Below, in pieces: positions 51,725-62,261 of a stretch of DNA of 64,000 bases. A model generated the notes under the pieces. The model saw only the letters and a list, made by a program, of their open reading frames with translations. It was not told the origin of the DNA and ran no database searches. The first letter of the stretch is position 1. Every line of letters begins with the position of its first letter. A program made the position numbers and the translations under genes. Source of the stretch: Kitasatospora sp. MAA19 (GTDB taxonomy: Bacteria; Actinomycetota; Actinomycetes; Streptomycetales; Streptomycetaceae); the NCBI RefSeq assembly GCF_029894125.1, contig NZ_JARXYZ010000011.1, positions 186,001 through 250,000 of the forward strand. Direction: 5' to 3'.

Positions 51725-52067
51725 GGCGGCCGCCCGTCGTGGTGGGGGCGGCTGGCCCGCTCCCCGCAGTTCCCGATCAGGATCCGATGGTGCGCGCGGA
51801 CGGCCGGGCTACGCAACGGGGGCGGCGCCGCAGGACACCCGGTCCGGCGCATCGGACCGTCCTCTTTCGGACCGTACGACCCGTCCGCGCACGTCAACCG
51901 GGCGCCGCGCGGTGGCGCGACGGACCCGTCACCGCACTGACCTGTTCACCCGGATAGGTGAACCTTCCGGCTGGTCCGGGGGTACTCGCAAAAGCCCTTG
52001 CCGCCCCGCGCGGAGCACCGCTAGCAAGGACCCGTCCGTACCCGCACCACCACGCCGAGGAGCCTCC
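51725..52067. other. Divergent patatin / Rv3235-like intergenic region with inverted repeat
   Basis: 343 bp without a gene. It contains GTTCACC-CGGATA-GGTGAAC at 51944-51963 (7-bp perfect arms), about 105 bp upstream of the Rv3235-like start, and a GAGGAG ribosome site just before 52068. The inverted repeat could be a TetR-type operator; that is inference. Confidence 0.5.
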
Positions 52068-52553
52068 GTGACCGCACCGCTCACCGCCCGCCCGCACCGT
52101 CGGCCGCGCACCGCCGCCGGCCAGCCCCCGACCGCCCACCACCCGGTCGCCCACCACCCGGCAGGTCGGCACCCGGCCGGGCGCCGACCGCGCCACCCCC
52201 GTGCCACCTGTACGGGCGCGGGCGGCCACGACCCCGGGGCGCTGGCCTCCCGCTTCGCCCACCAGCTGGTCGAGGTGCTCACCGGCGCCCGGCCCTCCGG
52301 CCAGCTGATGCGGCACACCAGTCTGGACGGCTACGGGCAGCTCGCCTCCCTGGTCCGGGCCGGCGCGCTGCGCCGCGGCGGCGTCGCCGACCGGCCCCGG
52401 CTCGGCCCGGTCCACGACCGGTCGCCCTCGCCCGACGCGGTCGAGGCCTGCGTCCGGGTCGACCTCGGCCGGCGGCACCACATGGTGGCCTTCCGGCTGG
52501 AGCAGCGCGGGACGGCCGGGCAGTGGCAGTGCACCGCCGTGGAGGCCCGATGA
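52068..52553 (+). CDS. Rv3235-family protein
   Basis: 161 residues from a GTG at 52068, supported by GAGGAG six to seven bases upstream. The first ~60 residues are an Arg/His/Pro-rich, probably disordered stretch with HHPVAHHPAGRHPAGRRP repeats. The C-terminal ~100 residues carry the family core: LASRFAHQLVEVLTGARPSGQL, seen as FAHQLVEVLTGARPSGQL, then RHTSLDGYGQL and ACVRVDLGRRHHMVAFRLEQ. The family is conserved next to secA in actinobacteria, including mycobacterial Rv3235 near secA1. Function unknown. It is convergent with secA. Confidence 0.85.
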   Translation: MTAPLTARPHRRPRTAAGQPPTAHHPVAHHPAGRHPAGRRPRHPRATCTGAGGHDPGALASRFAHQLVEVLTGARPSGQLMRHTSLDGYGQLASLVRAGALRRGGVADRPRLGPVHDRSPSPDAVEACVRVDLGRRHHMVAFRLEQRGTAGQWQCTAVEAR

Positions 52554-52646
52554 CCAGCCCGGCCATCGCGGTCCGCCCGACCAGGACCTCCGGCACCACC
52601 AGGACGGCCACCACGGCCACGCGGCGGCACGGGACGCACGGGACGG

Positions 52647-52684
52647 CACAGGGCGCCGCCCCCGTCCGGGAGCGGCGCCCTGTG
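52647..52684. terminator. Bidirectional terminator between Rv3235-like gene and secA
   Basis: A 13-bp stem CACAGGGCGCCGC with its complement around a 12-nt loop, between convergent stops at 52553 and 52703. Confidence 0.9.
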
Positions 52685-52702
52685 CGGCGTCCTGCGGCCT
52701 GC

Positions 52703-55465
<2,763 letters not shown>

Positions 55466-55707
55466 TTGAGCGGGCTCCTTGCCTGTATTGGCACTGGACG
55501 ACTGCACGGGGGGTCCACCCCACCGCACGGGCCATCGTATGCGAGGAGTCCAATGCCCCGGGAGGTGCGTCAGCACGGTATTCCCGTGTCACCCGCACGA
55601 GCACTTGATCCGATAGCACCGCCCACCGGGGCAAACCGGTCAACCGGCCGAGGAGTTGGCTCCATAATCGGATGCCGGAATTCCCCCTCCCCCGGAATAA
55701 TCCGCCC

Positions 55708-56286
55708 ATGGAAGAGCCCCGTACCGAGCCCGTCACCCTCACCACCGACCGCCTCGTCCTGCGGGCCCCGCAGGAATCGGACGTCGACGCGATCTCCGCC
55801 GCCTGCCAGGACCCGGAGATCCAGCGCTGGACGGTGGTCCCGAGCCCGTACCGGCGCGCGGACGCCGAATACTTCGTCCGCGACCTCGCCGCGAACGGCT
55901 GGCGCACCGGCGAGAACCGGATCTGGTGTGTGTTCGAGCGCAGCTCCGGCGCCCTGGTCGGCTCCCAGGGCCTGGTACTGCGCCCCGGCGACCCGGGCTC
56001 CGCCGAGGTCGGCTGGTGGGCGACGAAGGAGTTCCGCGGCCGCGGCTACACGGTCGAGGCCGCCCGCGCGGTCGCCCGCTACGGCCTGGCCGGGCTCGGC
56101 CTGCGCCGCCTGGAGTGGCAGGCCTACGTGGGCAACGAGGGCTCCCGCGCGGTGGCCGAGAGGGTCGGCTACCGCTTCGAGGGCACCCTGCGCGCGTACG
56201 CCGAGCAGCGCGGCGTCTTCCGCGACGCCTGGATCGCCTCGCTGATCGCCTCGGACCTCCCGGACCTCCCGGACCTGCGGCCCTGA
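55708..56286 (+). CDS. GNAT-family N-acetyltransferase (RimJ/RimL-like)
   Basis: 192 residues from ATG 55708. TLTTDRLVLRAPQESDVDAI is the RimJ-like opening; GWWATKEFRGRGYTVEAARAV is the acetyl-CoA pyrophosphate loop, and the later RRLEWQAYVGNEGSRAVAERVGYRFEG, seen as VGNEGSRAVAERVGYRFEG, is the family end signature. Transfers an acetyl group to an amine, possibly a protein N-terminus, but substrate is open. The C-terminus is a short repeat, DLPDLPDLRP, from three copies of GGACCT(C/G)CC. Alone on the plus strand, with a 55-bp gap to the next gene. Confidence 0.88.
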   Translation: MEEPRTEPVTLTTDRLVLRAPQESDVDAISAACQDPEIQRWTVVPSPYRRADAEYFVRDLAANGWRTGENRIWCVFERSSGALVGSQGLVLRPGDPGSAEVGWWATKEFRGRGYTVEAARAVARYGLAGLGLRRLEWQAYVGNEGSRAVAERVGYRFEGTLRAYAEQRGVFRDAWIASLIASDLPDLPDLRP

Positions 56287-56341
56287 CCCCTCGGCGCCGC
56301 GCCCCGGCCGGTTGTCGGTGCCCCGGGCTACCCTCACCGGC

Positions 56342-57550
56342 ATGACCGCCCTGCCTGCCGCCGGCTCCCCCGCCGGCCCGCCGCCCGCCACCGTCCTGAG
56401 CGCCGACGAAGCCCGCCGGATCGCCCTCCGCGCCCAGGGCCTGCTCGGCGCGCCGGACCGCCGGGCCGGGGTGCGCGGGGTGCTGCGCCACCTGGGCGCC
56501 GTCCAGTTGGACACCATCTCGGTCCTGGCCCGCTCGCACGAGCTGGTGCCGTACGCGCGGCTCGGCGCGGTCGGCCGCCCGGCCGTCGAGGCAGCGTACT
56601 GGGGCGCGGGCGCGAGCTTCGAGTACTGGTCGCACGCGGCCTGCATCCTGCCGGTCGAGGAGTGGCCGCTGTTCGCGTTCCGGCGCCGCCGCTACCGCGG
56701 CCGGGGCCACCTCTGGGGCCACCAGGTCACGCCCGAGACGTACCGTCACGTGCTCGACAAGCTGCGCGCCGAGGGGCCGCTGACCTCCACCGAGCTGGGC
56801 GGCGCCAAGAGGACCGCCGAGTGGTGGGACTGGTCGGACACCAAGATCGCGGTCGAGCGGGCGCTGGCCTTCGGCGACGTGGTCTGCACCGAGCGCCGGA
56901 GCTGGAAGCGCGTCTACGCGCTGGCCGAACAGGCCATCCCCGACGCACTGTTCGGGCAGGACCTGGCCGACCGGGAGTGCGTGCGCACCCTGGTCGCCCA
57001 GGCCGGAGCCGCGCTCGGCGTGGCCACCCGGACCGATCTGCTGGACTACCACCGGCTGCGCGCCGAGGAGTTGGACCCGGTGCTCGCGGACTGCGGGCTC
57101 GTCCCGGTCGAGGTGGCCGGCTGGGGCCCGGACGACGCCCCGGCCCCGGCCTGGGCCGACCCGGCCGCGCTGGCCGCCGCCCCGCGCGGGCGCCACCGCA
57201 CCACGCTGCTCTCGCCGTTCGACTCTCTGGTCTGGGACCGTGCGCGCACCGAGCGGATCTTCGGCATGACGCACCGGCTGGAGGCCTACACGCCCAAGCA
57301 CAAGCGGGTGCACGGCTACTTCGCGATGCCGCTGCTGGCCGGCGGCCGGCTGGTGGGCCGGGTCGACCCGGCCCGGGAGGGGCGCACCCTGGTGGCCCGT
57401 CAGGTCTCGCTGGACTCCACCCGGCATGTCGAGGCGCTCGCGGCGGCCCTGCGCGAGGCGGCCGCCTGGGTCGGCTGCGACGACGTCCGGATCGAGGCCC
57501 TGCACGATGAGCGGCTGCGCCCGGCCCTGGAGAAACTCCTCGCAGGCTAG
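56342..57550 (+). CDS. YcaQ/AlkX-type DNA glycosylase (HTH_42 family)
   Basis: 402 residues from ATG 56342. Early block AVQLDTISVLARSHELVPYARLG holds the Q-hydrophobic-D triad (QLD) used by YcaQ/AlkX enzymes to hydrolyse glycosidic bonds at interstrand crosslinks or alkylated bases; AlkZ-type self-resistance enzymes have QxQ instead. Further family blocks are YWSHAACILPVEEWPLF and LLSPFDSLVWDRARTERIFG, with winged-helix segments between. Repair of crosslinks or bulky alkylation is likely. It is not beside any biosynthetic cluster here, so a housekeeping role is more likely than self-resistance. Confidence 0.85.
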   Translation: MTALPAAGSPAGPPPATVLSADEARRIALRAQGLLGAPDRRAGVRGVLRHLGAVQLDTISVLARSHELVPYARLGAVGRPAVEAAYWGAGASFEYWSHAACILPVEEWPLFAFRRRRYRGRGHLWGHQVTPETYRHVLDKLRAEGPLTSTELGGAKRTAEWWDWSDTKIAVERALAFGDVVCTERRSWKRVYALAEQAIPDALFGQDLADRECVRTLVAQAGAALGVATRTDLLDYHRLRAEELDPVLADCGLVPVEVAGWGPDDAPAPAWADPAALAAAPRGRHRTTLLSPFDSLVWDRARTERIFGMTHRLEAYTPKHKRVHGYFAMPLLAGGRLVGRVDPAREGRTLVARQVSLDSTRHVEALAAALREAAAWVGCDDVRIEALHDERLRPALEKLLAG

Positions 57551-57573
57551 GGGGTGTCCGACGGACACTCCCT
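57549..57573. terminator. Bidirectional terminator between YcaQ-like gene and response regulator
   Basis: 11-bp stem AGGGGGTGTCC with its near-complement (one G-U) and loop GAC; it begins within the TAG stop of the glycosylase gene. Confidence 0.8.
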
Positions 57574-57594
57574 GAAATCCGGGCGCCGCCCCGG

Positions 57595-58353
57595 TCACCC
57601 TATTTCGAGGATCTTCTCGCGCATCGCGTACACCACCGCCTCCATCCTGGAGTGCAGTTGGAGCTTCTCCAGGATGTTGCGCACGTGGTTCTTCACGGTG
57701 TTCTCGCTGATGAACAGCTCCTTGGCGATCTCCCGGTTGTTCATCCCGGTCGCCACCAGCTTCAGCACCTCCAACTCCCGGTCGGTGAGTCGGGGTGCGG
57801 GCACCAGGTCCCGGTCGTCGGAACGGCGCTGGATCATCGACTTGAACTCGGTGAGCAGCTTGGACGCCATCGACGGGCTGATCTGGGACTGCCCGTCGGC
57901 CACCGCTCGGATCGCGGTGGCGACCTCGTCGGTGGAGATCTCCTTGAGCAGGTAGCCGGTGGCCCCCGCCTTGATCGCCTCGTAGAGGTCGGCCTCCTCG
58001 TCGCTTATCGTCAGCATGATGATCTTGGTGCTGGGCGCCACGTCCTTGATCGCGGTGCACGCCTCGATCCCGCTGCGACGCGGCATCCGGACATCCATCA
58101 GGATGATGTCGGGCAGCAGGTCGGCGGCCTTCAGCACGGCCTCGGCACCGTCGCCGGCCTCGCCGACGACCTTGATGTCCGGCTCCTCCGCGAGCACGAT
58201 CTCCAGCCCCCGGCGGAACAGCGCGTGGTCGTCCACGACCAGCACGCGGATCGGCTCACCCCGGTGCGGCGCGTACGCGGGTTCCTCCTCCGGTCCTGGT
58301 GACAGTCCGGTGACCGGCCCCGTAGCGGGCCCCAGCCCGAAGTGATCCCCCAT
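57595..58353 (-). CDS. Orphan NarL/LuxR-type response regulator
   Basis: 252 residues from ATG 58353, with a strong GGAGGAG site upstream. A ~35-residue Gly/Pro-rich N-terminal leader precedes the receiver domain: VLVVDDHALFRRGLEIVL, the phospho-acceptor Asp in IILMDVRMPRRSGIEA, Thr in IIMLTISDEE and Lys in GYLLKEI. The C-terminal HTH is LTDRELEVLKLVATGMNNREIA followed by ISENTVKNHVRNILEKL, the LuxR signature. No histidine kinase is adjacent (MtrB has its own regulator MtrA beyond the window), so its partner is unknown. Located between the YcaQ-like gene and hpf. Confidence 0.93.
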   Translation of the reverse strand: MGDHFGLGPATGPVTGLSPGPEEEPAYAPHRGEPIRVLVVDDHALFRRGLEIVLAEEPDIKVVGEAGDGAEAVLKAADLLPDIILMDVRMPRRSGIEACTAIKDVAPSTKIIMLTISDEEADLYEAIKAGATGYLLKEISTDEVATAIRAVADGQSQISPSMASKLLTEFKSMIQRRSDDRDLVPAPRLTDRELEVLKLVATGMNNREIAKELFISENTVKNHVRNILEKLQLHSRMEAVVYAMREKILEIG

Positions 58354-58502
58354 CCGCTCCTCCCCCTTCGCGGGACGTCGTGCGCCAATCATTCCACGCC
58401 CCGCAGCCCTCAAGGTCACGCTCCGGCGCCGATTGTCCCGCTTCGGGTGACCCCTCGGGCCGGCCCTCGACCTCCGTTCGAGTCGCCCTGCCCCGAAACG
58501 CC

Positions 58503-58536
58503 GGTGACCCCGGCAGCCACGGCCGCCGGGGTCACC
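58503..58536 (-). terminator. Terminator downstream of hpf
   Basis: 12-bp perfect stem GGTGACCCCGGC with its complement around a 10-nt loop, 22 bp after the hpf stop on the minus strand. Confidence 0.85.
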
Positions 58537-58557
58537 TCTCCCACATTGCTCGGACGG

Positions 58558-59253
58558 TCAGTCCTCGTCGTCGTTCGCGCCGATCGCCCCGCCCGCACCA
58601 CTACCCGAGCCGGCCGACGCGTCGGTCTGCAGGTGGATGACGCCGTAGTGGTAGCCGTGACGACGGTAGACGACGCTCGGCAGGCCGCTGTCCTTCTCGA
58701 CGAAGAGGTAGAAGTCGTGGCCGACCAGTTCCATCTCGTAGAGCGCCTGGTCCAGCGCCATCGGGGCGGCCGGGTGGGTCTTCTCCCGGACCACCAGCGG
58801 GCCTTCGCCCTCCACTTCCAGGGATCCCATCATGGTCTTGCGGACGGCCCCGTTGGTCTCGCCCTCCGGCGCCGTCGTGTCCGGCAGCGCAGCCAGCGCC
58901 GCGGTCGCCTCGGCGACGCTGATGGGGGTGCGGCCGCCGTTGCCGCCCTTGTGCACCCGGCGCCGGTCTGCGGACTTGCGCAGCTGCGCGTCGAGCTTCG
59001 CCGAGGCCAGGTCGAGCGCCGCGTACGGGTCGCCGGCGGCGGCTTCGGCCCGGATCACCGGCCCGCGGGTACGGAGAGTGATCTCCACCCGCTCGGACCG
59101 GTCGGCCTGCCGCGGGTTGTGCTCCTTGGACACCTCGACGTCGAGGCTGATCACCTTGCCGTCGAACTTCTGGACCTTCTCCAGCTTCTCGGCCACGTGC
59201 TCGCGGAACCTCTTGGGCACCTCGGTCTTGCGGCCCTTGACGACGATGTCCAC
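58558..59253 (-). CDS. hpf: Long-form ribosome hibernation promoting factor
   Basis: 231 residues, the long HPF type. Residues 1-105 are the S30AE domain that occupies the decoding/mRNA channel (MDIVVKGRKTEVPKRFREHV, VEITLRTRGPVIRAE, then LDLASAKLDAQLRKSADR). After a ~60-residue linker, the C-terminal dimerisation domain (VVREKTHPAAPMALDQALYEM, GHDFYLFVEKDSG and VVYRRHGYHYGVIHL) joins two 70S ribosomes into 100S. Extra Gly/Ser-rich acidic tail GSGSGAGGAIGANDDED is longer than usual. Stationary-phase control is expected but no promoter motif is convincing. The 5' region is the gap 59254-59624. Confidence 0.96.
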   Translation of the reverse strand: MDIVVKGRKTEVPKRFREHVAEKLEKVQKFDGKVISLDVEVSKEHNPRQADRSERVEITLRTRGPVIRAEAAAGDPYAALDLASAKLDAQLRKSADRRRVHKGGNGGRTPISVAEATAALAALPDTTAPEGETNGAVRKTMMGSLEVEGEGPLVVREKTHPAAPMALDQALYEMELVGHDFYLFVEKDSGLPSVVYRRHGYHYGVIHLQTDASAGSGSGAGGAIGANDDED

Positions 59254-59624
59254 GCAGAACTCCGATCCCTCGTGCTGACGCCGATCCGGGTGCTACCGGA
59301 CCGGACTGAGACCCAGCTGGACCAGCCCATCCACTGCCGGCCCCCCGCCCCCGCCGCCAGCGGCGGGAAACGACTGGCCCTCACCTCACTTCCTCCCCAC
59401 CAGGGACGGTTGAAACCCCCTGTGGGCTTATCGAACACCTCACACGGGCTTTTCGCCTCCCCGGGCGAGGCCACGGGTATGACCCGATACTGCGGGCAGG
59501 GCGGTCAAGCTGTTCCACCCTCTCTACCCTCCTGCGAGTGAAGCATGGGTAAATACCTGGACAACACCCCCCGTACGGCGCATCCTTTGCTCACTCTCCG
59601 TGCCTGCCGCCGCCAGGAGCAGCC
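59254..59624. other. Divergent hpf/comF intergenic region
   Basis: 371 bp, less GC-rich between 59400 and 59590, with no gene. It should contain the hpf promoter and the comF promoter; the GTG of comF at 59625 has AGGAG nearby. I see no clean alternative-sigma site, although short AT-rich boxes such as GGTTGAAACC occur. Confidence 0.35.
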
Positions 59625-60344
59625 GTGCCGCCCTCCCCCACCCCCGTCCGTCCGCCGTCCGCCCAAGGGCCGTTCGGCCACGCACTGGCCGGGCTGCTGG
59701 ACGTCCTGCTCCCCGCCCGCTGCGCCGGCTGCGGCACCGAACGGACCCAGCTCTGCCCGGCCTGCCGGCACGCCCTGGCCGCCGCCCGGCCCGGCCCCAC
59801 CCTGCTGCCCTGGGCGCACGCCGCCGCCCCGTACGCCGACCCCGTCCGGCAGTTGCTGCTCGCCCACAAGGAGCGCGGCGCGCTGCGATTGGCCGGCCCG
59901 CTCGGCGAGGCGCTCGGCCGGGCCGTCCGCTCCGCCCTGGGGCCGCGCGCCGGGTCCGCGCCGCTGCTGCTGGTCCCGATGCCCTCGGCCCGCGCCGCCG
60001 TCCGCGCCCGCGGCCACGACCCGACGCTGCGGCTGGCCGGGGCCGCCGCCCGCGCGCTGCGCCGGGCCGGCCTGGACGCCCGGGCGGAGCCGCTGCTGCG
60101 GCACGCCCGCCCGGTCGTCGACCAGGCCGGGCTGGGCGCGGCCGAGCGGCGCCGCAACCTGCACGGCGCGCTGACCGTGCTGCCGCGCGCCCGGCGCGGC
60201 CTGGCGGGCCGTCAGCCGGTCCTGGTGGACGACCTGGTGACCACCGGCGCCAGCCTCGCCGAGGCGGCCCGGGCGCTGGCGGACGCCGGGCTGCCCGCCC
60301 GGGCCGCCGCCACGGTCGCCGCCACCGTGCACCGCACCGGCTGA
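59625..60344 (+). CDS. ComF-family phosphoribosyltransferase-like protein
   Basis: 239 residues from GTG 59625 with AGGAG five to six bases upstream. A cysteine set CAGCGTERTQLCPACRHAL forms a zinc ribbon, then a phosphoribosyltransferase fold with the PRPP-binding loop VLVDDLVTTGASLAEAA near the end. This arrangement is shared by ComF/GntX proteins, which are implicated in DNA uptake or handling in competent bacteria; in streptomycetes the role is unknown and no other competence genes are near. It converges on lpqB. Confidence 0.9.
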   Translation: MPPSPTPVRPPSAQGPFGHALAGLLDVLLPARCAGCGTERTQLCPACRHALAAARPGPTLLPWAHAAAPYADPVRQLLLAHKERGALRLAGPLGEALGRAVRSALGPRAGSAPLLLVPMPSARAAVRARGHDPTLRLAGAAARALRRAGLDARAEPLLRHARPVVDQAGLGAAERRRNLHGALTVLPRARRGLAGRQPVLVDDLVTTGASLAEAARALADAGLPARAAATVAATVHRTG

Positions 60345-60392
60345 GGCACCGGTCCGGGACAGGGCGCCGGCACCGGACGGCCCGGCGGAGCG

Positions 60393-62261
60393 TCAGCCCG
60401 CGTAGAAGAAGGAGCCGGCCTTGTCCGTCAACTGGACCTCCCGCCACTGACTGCCGATCAGGCGGTAGATCTTGCTGTTGCCCACCGCGAGCACCGAGGG
60501 CGCCTGGGCCAGGACGTTGCCCCGGGACTCGGAGGCCGAGACGGTGAGCATGCTCTCCCCGCCCTGCAGCTTGGCGTCGGCGTTCTGCGAGCCGTCGGTG
60601 CTGATGTAGTACAGCTGCTGGATCCGGTCGGCCTCCTTGCCGAGCACCAGCAGTTGGTCCGACTCCGCCCAGGAGACCGAGACGACGTCGGTGAGCCAGG
60701 GGGCCGCCCGGCGCAGGCCGGTGATCCGCGCGGTCGGTGCGTCCGGGGTCCCGCCGTGCACCACCAGGCCGAACAGCAACGAGCGGCTGGGCGCGCCCGC
60801 GGTCTTGACCACCAGGGCGACCCGGGTGCCGTCCGAGGAGATCCGCAGGGCCTGCACGGTCTGCCCCTCCAGCCCCTCGACCGCGACGGGGTACGCCCGG
60901 TTGCCGCGGACCATCACCACCCGCGGGCCCTGCGGGTTGCGGTCCACCACCCAGAGGTCGCCGCGGCCGTCCCAGCTGGGCGAGGCGAACCCGTCCTCCT
61001 TGCCGGCGGTCTTCACCGGCGAGGTGACCACCGGGTCGGGCATCGTCACCGGGCTGTCCGCCAGCGGCACCGAGTAGAGCTGGTGGCCGTCCCCGCTGAT
61101 CGCGGCGGCCCGGGAGCCGTCCCGGTTGACGGCGATCTCGCCGAGCGGGGCCTTTCCGGCCGGCTGCGGCTTGCCGAGGGCGCCGCGCACCGATTCGCCG
61201 CTGCGCTGCTCGTCGGTGACCATCAGGACGCCGTTGTCGGCCCGCTGGTAGTACTGCTGCGCGGGCAGCGGCCCGGCCAGGGCGCCGGGGCCGGTGGCCG
61301 GCAGGTCGTTGCGGCTCGCGAAGCACGTGCCGCGCTGGCCCTTCAGCTCCAGCCGCTCGACCTGCCCCTTGCCCTGGTCGGCGAGGGTGTAGAAGAGCTG
61401 GGTCGCCATCCGCCGGCAGGACACCGGCTCACTGACGTCCACCCCGCCGAGCTGCACATGGGCGACCCGGCCGTCGTCGACGCTCACCCGCTCGACGGTG
61501 GCGCCGCTCGGGAAGGAGGTCCGGGCGACCGGCGCGAGCCAGGTCGAGGGCCCGGCGACCAGGGCCTTGGCGGCCGCGGTCAGCGGGTCCGTCCGGCGCC
61601 GCAGGTAGATCGGGTCGGGGACCAGCACCTGCTGGCCGGCGCTTCCGGTGGCGGTCGAGGACGGGTCCGGGGTGGTGTAGAAGTACCGGTCGACCTGGCG
61701 GTAGCTGTTGTTGAAGTTGGTCTCGTTCATGATCACGCCGGCCGGCAGCTTGTCGATCCGCCACTCGCCGTCCTTCTGCCGGACGAAGGTGAAGTCGGAC
61801 GAGACGTCCTGCCGCCCGACCAGGACGTACGAGTGCCGCTCGTCGATCCTGGCGACCAGTGCCCCGGTCACCGTCCCGGAGATCCTGGTGTCGGCGTCGG
61901 TGACCTCCTGGCCGGCCGGGAGGTTCGGGGTGGCGGCGGAGAGCACCTGGACGCCGGCGTCCGGGTTCCAGTGCGCGGCGGCGTCCTCGGTGAGGTACTG
62001 ACGCGCGGTCTCGTACCCCTCGTCGGCGGTCACCGCGTCCAGGAACCCGGTCAGCAGGGCACGCGGCTTGGCGCCCTTGGCCGGCGCCACCGGGTAGACC
62101 TTGGCCTGCAGGTTCTTGTCGGCGGCCCCCTGCGACAGCTCCACCTTGGAGATGCCGCCGGAGTCCGGCATGGCCGCGCAGCCGCTCGCCACCAGGGCGC
62201 CGAGCACCACGCCGGCCACCGCCACGAACCGCGGCTCAGTCCTGCTGCTCGTCCTTCGCAC
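60393..62261 (-). CDS. lpqB: Lipoprotein LpqB
   Basis: 622 residues from a GTG at 62261; GGAGGGG lies seven bases upstream. N-terminus MRRTSSRTEPRFVAVAGVVLGALVASGC has lipobox ASGC. A GerMN-like domain (residues about 200-330, VLVPDPIYLRRRTDPLTAAAKAL region) precedes a C-terminal beta-propeller-like domain with repeated GDLWVVDR- and VALVVKT-type strands. LpqB is an accessory lipoprotein that modulates the MtrB sensor kinase and aerial growth. Its start overlaps the end of mtrB by 26 bp, so the mtrB-lpqB pair is translationally coupled. Confidence 0.95.
   Translation of the reverse strand: MRRTSSRTEPRFVAVAGVVLGALVASGCAAMPDSGGISKVELSQGAADKNLQAKVYPVAPAKGAKPRALLTGFLDAVTADEGYETARQYLTEDAAAHWNPDAGVQVLSAATPNLPAGQEVTDADTRISGTVTGALVARIDERHSYVLVGRQDVSSDFTFVRQKDGEWRIDKLPAGVIMNETNFNNSYRQVDRYFYTTPDPSSTATGSAGQQVLVPDPIYLRRRTDPLTAAAKALVAGPSTWLAPVARTSFPSGATVERVSVDDGRVAHVQLGGVDVSEPVSCRRMATQLFYTLADQGKGQVERLELKGQRGTCFASRNDLPATGPGALAGPLPAQQYYQRADNGVLMVTDEQRSGESVRGALGKPQPAGKAPLGEIAVNRDGSRAAAISGDGHQLYSVPLADSPVTMPDPVVTSPVKTAGKEDGFASPSWDGRGDLWVVDRNPQGPRVVMVRGNRAYPVAVEGLEGQTVQALRISSDGTRVALVVKTAGAPSRSLLFGLVVHGGTPDAPTARITGLRRAAPWLTDVVSVSWAESDQLLVLGKEADRIQQLYYISTDGSQNADAKLQGGESMLTVSASESRGNVLAQAPSVLAVGNSKIYRLIGSQWREVQLTDKAGSFFYAG

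Noticed and set aside
56253..56279. Three 9-bp repeats at the end of the GNAT gene as a regulatory repeat
   Set aside because: They are in-frame codons for DLPDLPDLRP and too short to be more than local duplication.
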